Shown piece by piece: positions 57,539-64,000 of a DNA stretch of 64,000 nucleotides. The stretch comes from Astrobacterium formosum (GTDB lineage Bacteria; Pseudomonadota; Alphaproteobacteria; Rhizobiales; Xanthobacteraceae): positions 186,001-250,000 of the forward strand of contig JAVDCA010000006.1 of assembly GCA_030848545.1 (NCBI GenBank), written 5' to 3'. The notes beneath the pieces were generated by a model. The model worked only from the letters and a program-made list of their open reading frames with translations. It did not search any database and was not told the origin of the DNA. The stretch's first letter is position 1. Each line of letters starts with the position of its first letter. A program made the position numbers and the translations under genes.

Positions 57539-58507
57539 TCAATAGCCGCGCTGCGCATCGACGACGTCCAGAAGTTCTCTGCCGGCCAGGAAGCGATCGA
57601 GGTTGTCGAACAATTTGGCGGTCAGGCGATCGACGGCGTCGTCGGTGCACCAGGCGGAGTGCGGCGTCAGACGAACGCACGGATGCCGGTACAGCGGATC
57701 GCCCTCCGGCAACGGTTCCGGTGTAGTCACGTCGAGGGTCGCAGCGCCTATCTGGCCATGATCGAGGGCGACCAGGAGCGCGTCCTGATCCACCAAAGCG
57801 CCACGCGAGACGTTGACGATGTGGAGCCCCGGCCTGGCCTGGGAGAGAATTTCGGCACCGATGATGCCGCGCGTCTCGCGCGTGAGCGGCGCCGCCACGA
57901 CGAGATGATCGCTTCGCGCGGCCAACTCGGCCACCGACCGCACGATCGTCACGCCCGCCTGCCCGCCCCCGCTTCGCGTGGTGGCCAAGACGGTCATGCC
58001 GAACGAAGCCGCACGCCTGGCAACCTCGCGGCCGATGGCGCCGAGCCCGACGAGACCGAGAGTCTTTCCATGCAATCTGCCGAGCATGCGCGGCTTCCAC
58101 ATCGCCGCACCGGTCACACGTATGCCGTCGAAGATCTGCTTTTCATGGGCAAGCATCGCGGCCAGGGCGTATTCCGCGATTGCGATCGCCCCGACACCGC
58201 GACCACTCGTCACCGGCGGCCCTGTGAAGAACCAGTCAGGAAACGCGTCGATGCCGGCCGCCGCGATCTGGATCCAACGCAATCGGAAAGGCCAGCCGGG
58301 CGGCGGCTCGGAAGGCGCGCCGGCCCAGCCCCGATAGTAGGTGAACACGACATCTGCCGTGGCAGGAATCTCCCAAGCCGGCCGATCGAGCGAATAGGGA
58401 ACGATACGTGGCCCGCGCGGATGCCGGGCCAAACGCTCGTTCTGGACATCGTCCAGATTGGTCGCAATGACGAGAGGCGCGGCATTCTCGGCCGCCGCCT
58501 CATTCAT
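57539..58507 (-). CDS. D-2-hydroxyacid dehydrogenase
   Basis: A 322-residue NAD-dependent enzyme of the D-isomer hydroxyacid family. The Rossmann motif is GLVGLGAIGREVARRA. The catalytic residues are Arg in NVSRGALVDQ, Glu in TTPEPLPEGDPLY and His in LTPHSAW. It interconverts 2-keto and D-2-hydroxy acids. The ATG at 58507 is preferred to upstream ones at 58531 and 58591. It follows aconitase X in the cluster. Confidence 0.9.
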   Translation of the reverse strand: MNEAAAENAAPLVIATNLDDVQNERLARHPRGPRIVPYSLDRPAWEIPATADVVFTYYRGWAGAPSEPPPGWPFRLRWIQIAAAGIDAFPDWFFTGPPVTSGRGVGAIAIAEYALAAMLAHEKQIFDGIRVTGAAMWKPRMLGRLHGKTLGLVGLGAIGREVARRAASFGMTVLATTRSGGGQAGVTIVRSVAELAARSDHLVVAAPLTRETRGIIGAEILSQARPGLHIVNVSRGALVDQDALLVALDHGQIGAATLDVTTPEPLPEGDPLYRHPCVRLTPHSAWCTDDAVDRLTAKLFDNLDRFLAGRELLDVVDAQRGY

Positions 58508-58595
58508 CGCCGTCCCGCCTGCTTGATGCATCGATCGCAACCTCGGTGGCCTGCGACGCACGCGGCACCTCGTCCATGCCGGTGCCAACACTTCG

Positions 58596-59006
58596 CTATC
58601 CGCGGGGCGTCACTCGGACCACGTCGCCGTCGAGCGCCACCCAATCGCCCGTCTTGATGACGGCAACGGGGTCCCGCTCCAGCCGATCAACGGCGGGAAT
58701 TTCAGCCGTGATAACGCCGAGTGCCAAGACCGGCTCCATTTCAGTGCACACGATGGCGAGTGGAGCGTTGCCGGCCTGTTTGGCCAGCCACGCGACCGTC
58801 GGTCCACCGCTTGAACCCTTGCCGCTCGGACAGACGAGAATCTTGTCCCTGACGCAGACGCCGGAGACTTCGGGATCCGCCACCGACAGTTTGCCGGAAT
58901 CCGCCGACAATTCGCCGAGGAACGAAAACGGCGTCTTCAGGACCACCGCCTCGCCGGCGACACTACCCGGGAACACGCTGCGTCCCTTTAAAACCACGTC
59001 CGTCAT
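58596..59006 (-). CDS. Aconitase X small subunit (swivel domain, DUF126)
   Basis: A 136-residue protein with the swivel fold of AcnX: GRSVFPGSVAGEAVVLKTPFSF at the start and SGKGSSGGPTVAWLA, the conserved Ser/Gly loop that joins the active site. It pairs with the large subunit encoded directly upstream; the start overlaps that stop by 4 bases. AcnX dehydratases act on substrates such as cis-3-hydroxy-L-proline or mevalonate 5-phosphate. The substrate here is unknown. Confidence 0.9.
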   Translation of the reverse strand: MTDVVLKGRSVFPGSVAGEAVVLKTPFSFLGELSADSGKLSVADPEVSGVCVRDKILVCPSGKGSSGGPTVAWLAKQAGNAPLAIVCTEMEPVLALGVITAEIPAVDRLERDPVAVIKTGDWVALDGDVVRVTPRG

Positions 59007-60265
59007 CGCTCGCTCCGGGATGTTGCGGCTTCGAGGCACGCGCCGGCATCCGCGTAGACGATCTTGACCTTCCAATTCGTCATTCGCTGGATGTAGTGCG
59101 CTGCCCGCGCCGAATTGGTCATGACCGTCTTGACGCCGGTCAGATAGGCGAGCGGATTTCCGACCGATACGCAGATGTCGGCGAATTCACCGCCTGCCGC
59201 GGCGATCGTGTCGACAAATCCGGCCTCCTGCGCCAGCCGTTGGATCGGCCCCGCCGTCGCCAGCAACAAACGAACGCCTGTGCGTACCCGCCTGTCGTGC
59301 AAACTCGCTGCTGCGAGCTCCAGCTCGCCGATCGTCAGATGCGGACATCCGAGAATGACGAGGTCCGGTGCTTCACCGGTCGCTGTCTGCAGGCGCTGGC
59401 GGACTTCGTCCAGGTCCTTCGGGGTGACGACGACGGTTTCCTCGGCCGTTCGCCCCAGCAATGCCTGCTCCAGGGTGGCGGCCTCGGGCGTGATCCCCAC
59501 CAGATGACAGAGTGCGCAGCCTCCGGACACCGGCATCGGCGACATCAGGTACTTGCACTGCTCCATCGTCAATCGCTGCGGCAGCCCGACCAGCGCGGCG
59601 TTGCGCGTCCCCGCCACCGACCCGACCAGATATCCGAGCGCGCCATAATCGGCGATCCCGAAACGCGAGAAGTCCAGCTGGCTGACTTCGAACACGACCT
59701 GCGCGAAGCGATTTGCGTCGTGCAGCAATCCGAGTTGCGGGGTCACGCCCGTGACGGCGCTCGCCAGGGCGCTGGAATGGCCTTCGCGGTTGGCCCTGGC
59801 ACCGAACACGGAGTTCGAGATCACCTGACCGGACGATCCGGTCAGGCACAACACGTCTCCTTTGCGCGGAACGAAGCCGATCAGGTAGGGAACGCAGGTG
59901 GACGTCGGCAGGAATCCGAGTTGCCGAAAGCGCGCCATCCGCACCGCATAGGCGTCCCGGTCGAGCGTGACATAGCCCTCCGCAATACTGTCGGTCGGCG
60001 TAATCGGCCGGCGGATCATCTTTTCGGCCGCTTCCGGGTAGAGACACGGATGCAACGTGCATCGTGTCGCTGCCTTTTCGACGCCCTCCGTCAGGTTTTC
60101 CAGGAGATCGTTGGGGACATCCGGACTGAGATGGCACTGCGTGACCGGCACCATTCGCTCCGCGCCGAACAGTTCCCCGTAGCGGACGAGGAGCGACATG
60201 GAGCGTTGCATGCCGGGACCATACTCGCCCGCGGCCATGCGTTGTTCTTCCGTCGTCAGAAACAC
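59003..60265 (-). CDS. Aconitase X catalytic subunit (DUF521)
   Basis: A 420-residue iron-sulfur dehydratase. It has the AcnX pattern: EEQRMAAGEYGPGMQRSM, SPDVPNDLLENLTEG, PYLIGFVPRKGDVLCLTGSSGQVISNSVFGARANREG, and a C-terminal GNPLAYLTGVKTVMTNSARAAHY. Several cysteines (TCVPYL, GGCALCHL, LGCPHL) are available to bind the cluster. Type II bacterial AcnX acts as cis-3-hydroxy-L-proline dehydratase; no proline-type partner (ketimine reductase) is seen here, so another hydroxy acid is possible. Confidence 0.9.
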   Translation of the reverse strand: MFLTTEEQRMAAGEYGPGMQRSMSLLVRYGELFGAERMVPVTQCHLSPDVPNDLLENLTEGVEKAATRCTLHPCLYPEAAEKMIRRPITPTDSIAEGYVTLDRDAYAVRMARFRQLGFLPTSTCVPYLIGFVPRKGDVLCLTGSSGQVISNSVFGARANREGHSSALASAVTGVTPQLGLLHDANRFAQVVFEVSQLDFSRFGIADYGALGYLVGSVAGTRNAALVGLPQRLTMEQCKYLMSPMPVSGGCALCHLVGITPEAATLEQALLGRTAEETVVVTPKDLDEVRQRLQTATGEAPDLVILGCPHLTIGELELAAASLHDRRVRTGVRLLLATAGPIQRLAQEAGFVDTIAAAGGEFADICVSVGNPLAYLTGVKTVMTNSARAAHYIQRMTNWKVKIVYADAGACLEAATSRSER

Positions 60266-60329
60266 CAGTCGGATCTCCTGTTTGACCGCGGTTCATCCCG
60301 TTCGCTCGGCGCGAGCGAATCCAGGTCGA

Positions 60330-60677
60330 CTAGACCTTGGGTGCGAATTGGTCGAAAGCTTCCAGGGCATGGTTGGCGTACATCACGGACGGGCCGCCGC
60401 CCATGTAGATCGCCATGCCGAGCACGTCGTTGACCTCTTCGCGGCTCGCCTTGGCGTCGATGACGGCCTTGACGTGAAAGGCGATGCAGTCGTCGCAACG
60501 CACCGCGACCGCGATACCGAGCGCGATCAGCTCCTTGGTCTTGGTGTCGAGCGCCTTGGGGGCGAGCGCAGCCTGGGCGATGCCCGAGAATGCTTTCATG
60601 ACGTCCGGCGTACCGGCCCGCAGCACCCGCAATCCGCCACTGAGTTCCTTGGTGAGGTCCGGCCAGTTCAGGTGCAT
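60330..60677 (-). CDS. Carboxymuconolactone decarboxylase-family (AhpD-like) protein
   Basis: A 115-residue protein with the CMD fold. The redox motif CDDCIAFH (CxxCxxxH) is that of AhpD-like peroxidase partners rather than of true decarboxylases. It may reduce peroxides or thiols near the iron-sulfur enzyme, or serve a decarboxylation step. It lies between the aconitase X and oxidoreductase genes. Confidence 0.85.
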   Translation of the reverse strand: MHLNWPDLTKELSGGLRVLRAGTPDVMKAFSGIAQAALAPKALDTKTKELIALGIAVAVRCDDCIAFHVKAVIDAKASREEVNDVLGMAIYMGGGPSVMYANHALEAFDQFAPKV

Positions 60678-60801
60678 CTCGTGTCTTCCTTACGTTGGGG
60701 GTACGAGCGATTTCTTTGGGAGAGCGGCGGTGACGGCGGGGGGGTTAAGTCCGGCATGCCGCACATCGGCGACGCGCTTGCCTCGTTCTCGTGTGTCGGG
60801 G

Positions 60802-61830
60802 TCAGGCGATGAGTTTCTCGACCTCTGCGATCGAGACGATGCGCTGCTCCCTGGAGGATCGTGTCGCTGCCTCGGCCATGATCTGGGAACGAATCCCGTC
60901 GTGCACGGTCGGCACGGCCAGGCGTTCCGGCGTGGCGAAACTGCCGACGAAATCGACGAAAGCGGAGATCGCGGCTTCGTAGCTCGGCGCCATGCGGATC
61001 ATCGGATCCTTCGGCAGCCCCTCGGTGAGGATCTTGTCGTCGAGGATACGCATGATGCTGCCCTCGGTGATGCGGGACGATTCGATCAGTCCTTTGGTAC
61101 CGAACACCTCGACACGATCGTCGTAGCCGTAGACGGCACGACGGGCGTTGTCGATCTGGCAGAGCGCGCCGCTCTTCATGCGGACGGTCGCCACGGCGGT
61201 GTCGACGTCGCCGACGTCGCGAAACACCTCATCGGCGATGACCGAGCCGAGGGCGACGATATCCACCGGTTCCTCGCCGGTCAGCCAGCGGACCATGTCG
61301 AAGAAGTGGATCATCTTGTCGAAGAACAGGCCGCCCGACACTTTGAGATAGTCGACGGACGGCACGTTGTTGGGTCCCCGTGAGGTGATCTGGATCGTCT
61401 GTACGCGACCGAGACGGCCAGCGGTGATATCCTTCTGCACGGCGGCATGATTGCGGTCGAAGCGACGGTTGAAACCGACCATGACACGCTCATGGTCCTT
61501 GCCGAGAGCGTCGACCATCTGCCTTGCCTCGGCCAGGGTCGGGGCGATCGGCTTCTCGCAATAAACGCATTTGCCCGCCCGCGCTGCCGCAATGGTCGCC
61601 GCGCTGTGGGTTTCCGTCGACGAGGCAACCACCACGGCATCGATATCCTTGGCAGCGATAACCTCGGCAGCGTCCTTCACCACCCTCGCGCCATGCTCGA
61701 CGGCGATCGCCCGCGCCCGCGACATCTGCGGATCGGTGACCGCGACGATCTTGGCGTGAGGATTGTGCCGCAAATGACTCGCATGCACGGAACCGATGCG
61801 CCCGGCGCCGATCAGGCCGATGGAAATCAC
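60802..61830 (-). CDS. Gfo/Idh/MocA-family oxidoreductase
   Basis: A 342-residue NAD(P)-dependent dehydrogenase. The Rossmann motif is GLIGAGRIGSVHASHL, CEKPIAPT gives the catalytic Lys, and GGLFFDKMIHFFDMVRWL gives Asp and His. It resembles inositol 2-dehydrogenases. The start is taken as GTG at 61830 with GGGAG 6 bases upstream; a TTG at 61848 is also in frame. It probably oxidises a polyol or sugar acid of the pathway. Confidence 0.9.
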   Translation of the reverse strand: MISIGLIGAGRIGSVHASHLRHNPHAKIVAVTDPQMSRARAIAVEHGARVVKDAAEVIAAKDIDAVVVASSTETHSAATIAAARAGKCVYCEKPIAPTLAEARQMVDALGKDHERVMVGFNRRFDRNHAAVQKDITAGRLGRVQTIQITSRGPNNVPSVDYLKVSGGLFFDKMIHFFDMVRWLTGEEPVDIVALGSVIADEVFRDVGDVDTAVATVRMKSGALCQIDNARRAVYGYDDRVEVFGTKGLIESSRITEGSIMRILDDKILTEGLPKDPMIRMAPSYEAAISAFVDFVGSFATPERLAVPTVHDGIRSQIMAEAATRSSREQRIVSIAEVEKLIA

Positions 61831-61854
61831 TTTCTTCTCCCAAATCAAAATCGG

Positions 61855-62745
61855 TCAGCCCACTTCCATGGGCAGGTCAGCCGCGGCGGCCCACTCGGAC
61901 AGCGAGGCGTCGTAAAGCAGGACATCCGGATGGCCGAGCATCGTCAGAACGAACGCATCGGCGCTCGCCGCCACCCCTTGGCCGCAGTAGACGATGACGC
62001 GTTTGCCCTCGAGGGCGAGATGGGCGAACTTTGCTCGCAACCGATCGGACGGCAGAAAGGTGCCACTTTCGGAATCGAAGAGCGCAGCGGCAGGAACATT
62101 CTGGCTGCCGGCGATCCGACCAGGCCGGCCATAGTCATTGCCGTCCCGGCCGGCAAAATGAGAGGGCGCGCGAGCGCTGATCGTGCACACGGCAGGGTCG
62201 CCGATCGCGGCAGCCACGATGCGGCGGTCGGCGAACAGCTCCATCCGTTGTCGCGGGATGAATGCCCCCTTCGGGCGGGGATGCCCGAAGCCGGTTTCGA
62301 TCCGACGCCCCTCGCGCTTCCACTTCAGAAACCCACCGTCGAGAACGGCCGCATAGTCGAAGCCAAAGAAGCGCAGCAACCACCAGACCCTCGTCGCCCA
62401 CCATGGGTCTTCGGTGCTGTAGAGGACCACGCGGGCGTTGGGGTGGACGCCCAAACGTTCCATCGATGCCGCGAAGTCTTCTGCTCGCGGCAGCATGAAC
62501 CGACAGTGATGCGTGTTGTCGGAAAGGTCCTTCTGGATATCGATGTATTGAGCGCCGGGGATGTGGCCGGCGGCGAAGACAGCGCTCGTCGCCTCGTTGC
62601 GATAGGGCGCGCCGTCCTTGCGCACACTCAGGGACGTGCAATCGAAAACGAAGACGGCCGGATCGGAAAGGTTCGCATCCAGCCATTCGGTCGACACCAG
62701 GAGGTCGGGATGAGGAACGCCGATCGTGCAGTCATCTTTACTCAT
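61855..62745 (-). CDS. Sulfurtransferase (two rhodanese domains)
   Basis: A 296-residue protein with an N-terminal inactive rhodanese domain (AGHIPGAQYIDI, LYSTEDPWWATRVWWLL) and a C-terminal active one (VIVYCGQGVAASADAFVL) with catalytic Cys in a CGQGVAA loop of 3-mercaptopyruvate-sulfurtransferase type. It moves sulfane sulfur to an acceptor. Its link to the pathway is unclear; it might help to build the aconitase X cluster. The repeats at 62875-63013 lie in its promoter region. Confidence 0.88.
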   Translation of the reverse strand: MSKDDCTIGVPHPDLLVSTEWLDANLSDPAVFVFDCTSLSVRKDGAPYRNEATSAVFAAGHIPGAQYIDIQKDLSDNTHHCRFMLPRAEDFAASMERLGVHPNARVVLYSTEDPWWATRVWWLLRFFGFDYAAVLDGGFLKWKREGRRIETGFGHPRPKGAFIPRQRMELFADRRIVAAAIGDPAVCTISARAPSHFAGRDGNDYGRPGRIAGSQNVPAAALFDSESGTFLPSDRLRAKFAHLALEGKRVIVYCGQGVAASADAFVLTMLGHPDVLLYDASLSEWAAAADLPMEVG

Positions 62746-62874
62746 CTGCGATCTCTTCGCGCCGCAATGTATTCTGCTGATCACGACCAATATTAAGTCG
62801 CGATATGGCTGCCCTATACTGAGCGGCGACTAGGGAAGGAGAATAAGCCCAACCCCATCGGGGGTCAACAAATA

Positions 62875-62900
62875 ATCACAACTCTGTCTATAGTTGTGAT
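62875..62900. promoter_or_regulatory. Inverted repeat ATCACAACT-N8-AGTTGTGAT
   Basis: A perfect 9-bp inverted repeat. Its right arm is the beginning of the 24-bp repeat at 62892. The symmetry suggests a regulator site about 130 bases before the sulfurtransferase start. Confidence 0.5.
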
Positions 62901-62915
62901 AAAAGCAACATTATG
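62892..62915. repeat. 24-bp repeat, copy 1
   Basis: AGTTGTGATAAAAGCAAC followed by ATTATG. It matches 62990-63013 at 21 of 24 positions; each holds GTTG and CAAC half-sites 8-9 bases apart. Confidence 0.6.
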
Positions 62916-62989
62916 AAATGCGGGGCAGACCTGAATTTAACGTAAATATTGGTGAATCTGTCACCGCGTGCGTATGGCTCGGCTCATGG

Positions 62990-63013
62990 AGTTGTTATAA
63001 ACGCAACTTTATG
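62990..63013. repeat. 24-bp repeat, copy 2
   Basis: AGTTGTTATAAACGCAAC followed by TTTATG, in the same orientation as copy 1 and 98 bases from it (start to start). Confidence 0.6.
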
Positions 63014-63119
63014 GATTGCCGATCGCGCATCCCAAAAGGCGGCGCGACGTCCGGTTCAGCGGCAACCATTCCAATTATTACTGTCGCGGCGGCGGACAGA
63101 ACGCGCCCTTTCGCCGCCG

Positions 63120-64000
63120 TCAGACGATGTCGACCACATCCGCGTTCTTGTAGACCTCATCGGTGAGGTCTTGCCCCAGACCGGGCAGGTCTGGAGCGCG
63201 ATAACGCCCCTTGATGGGCTGATAATCGTACCGGCAGAGATCGATGTACTCGCGCATCAACGCCTTCTGGTGATGCTCGTGAATGATGAAATTGGGAATC
63301 GCGGTTTCCAGATGAAGCGAGGCCGCGAGTGCGATCGGGGTCCCGGCGACGTGCGCCTGGACCGTAATGTCGTAGGCATGGGCCATGTCGGCGATCTTCT
63401 TGCCCTCTGAAAGGCCCCCGCACGTTCCGAGATCGGGCTGGGCGACATCGATCGAACGGCTTTCGAAGAACGGAACGAAGCCCCAGCGGCTGTACACACG
63501 TTCGCCGGCCGCAATCGGGATATCGATCTTGTCCTTGGCGTAACGGTACAGTTTCGGATTGAGCGACGAACACGGCTCTTCATAGAACATGATGTCGTAT
63601 TCTTCGATCGCCTTGGCGAGTTGGATAGCGCTCGTCAGATCAGTGTGGGCGTGATTTTCCACGATGATGTCGATATCCGGCCCGACCGCCTCCCGGATGG
63701 CCCGCACACGACCGGCCGACATGCGAACCACGTCGGGAGACATCACGCCTTCCAGGCGCTGGCGTCCCGCCTTTCCTTCGCGATCGAACTCGACCACGTC
63801 GACCTTGATCGCGTCGTAACCCTGCGCCACGGCGATCAGGGCCTGCTCGGCATACTCTTCGTCGCGTCCACAGATCTTCCTGACCGGACTCCAGGCCAGT
63901 TGGATCTGCGAGGCATAGACACGCAGATCGTCTCTGCACTTGCCGCCGAGCAGCTGGTAGACGGGGACGCCAAGGGCTTTTCCCTTGATGTCCCAAAGCG
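63120..64000 (-). CDS. MR/MLE-family sugar-acid dehydratase (5' end outside window)
   Basis: At least 293 residues of an enolase-superfamily enzyme. ALWDIKGKALGVPVYQLLGG marks the end of the capping domain. The barrel shows GYDAIKVDVVEFD, VENHAHTDL (Glu where many relatives have the Asp ligand), FYEEPCSSLN, IAAGERVYSRWGF and AHVAGTPIALAA with the catalytic His. This is the galactonate/gluconate dehydratase-like group. It makes a 2-keto-3-deoxy acid, which the DapA/NanA-type aldolase at 48515 could cleave. The gene continues beyond base 64000. Confidence 0.88.
   Translation of the reverse strand, partial: LWDIKGKALGVPVYQLLGGKCRDDLRVYASQIQLAWSPVRKICGRDEEYAEQALIAVAQGYDAIKVDVVEFDREGKAGRQRLEGVMSPDVVRMSAGRVRAIREAVGPDIDIIVENHAHTDLTSAIQLAKAIEEYDIMFYEEPCSSLNPKLYRYAKDKIDIPIAAGERVYSRWGFVPFFESRSIDVAQPDLGTCGGLSEGKKIADMAHAYDITVQAHVAGTPIALAASLHLETAIPNFIIHEHHQKALMREYIDLCRYDYQPIKGRYRAPDLPGLGQDLTDEVYKNADVVDIV

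Larger units (their letters stand above)
62746..63119. other. Intergenic region with operator-like repeats
   Basis: An AT-rich gap between the MR/MLE gene and the start of the sulfurtransferase gene. It contains two imperfect 24-bp repeats and a 9-bp inverted repeat and has no credible gene. It is the likely promoter region of the operon from 62745 leftward. Confidence 0.5.

Overview
The DNA is GC-rich and its host genes (two DUF1236 proteins, a DUF3072 protein, MurA followed by a small KR-rich protein and tRNA-Thr, and a large tripartite-tricarboxylate-transporter catabolic cluster) look like an alphaproteobacterium of the Hyphomicrobiales (Rhizobiales). No genus is assigned from the sequence.

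Layout. (1) 1-5290: chromosome. Small envelope or unknown genes, a VanX-type D-Ala-D-Ala dipeptidase, murA, and a short conserved gene next to tRNA-Thr(GGT). (2) 5318-48450: a complete 43 kb prophage inserted into the 3' end of that tRNA gene, bounded by a perfect 49-bp direct repeat (attL 5318-5366, attR 48402-48450). (3) 48451-64000: chromosome again. One long minus-strand block codes for a putative catabolic pathway: a MR/MLE enolase (cut by the window end), a sulfurtransferase, a Gfo/Idh/MocA oxidoreductase, an AhpD-like protein, both subunits of aconitase X, a D-2-hydroxyacid dehydrogenase, two TctC binding proteins, a CapA-like protein, an IclR regulator, TctB, TctA, an SDR and a DapA/NanA-type aldolase.

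The prophage is a mosaic contractile-tailed phage. Nearly all its genes run on the minus strand from the repressor region (about 43.5 kb) toward attL. Early and replication genes come first: two HTH regulators, three methyltransferases, SSB, HNH nuclease and a prim-pol/SF3 helicase. A dyad-symmetric array of GCGAGGGT repeats (32550-32845) follows the helicase operon and is a candidate replication origin. Next come lambda-type packaging genes (Nu1-like small subunit, GpA terminase, gpW, portal), an S78 protease and capsid genes. The tail is Mu-type (sheath, tube, chaperone with a frameshift, tape measure, N, P, 45, 46, 47, 48, fibres). A holin / endolysin / Rz / Rz1 lysis cassette closes the operon. 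On the plus strand, a CI-like repressor, accessory genes, an excisionase-like gene and a tyrosine integrase form the lysogeny module next to attR.

Points most worth a second look: the four-block dyad repeat array; a 248-residue phage protein that joins a D5-type C-terminal domain, a copied piece of the phage helicase and an SSB-like DEEIPF tail; a -1 slippery site (TTTTTTC) in the tail chaperone; an xis/int overlap with a G6 run; a CI repressor without the S24 catalytic dyad; and the unassigned aconitase-X pathway with paired operator-like repeats at 62892 and 62990.
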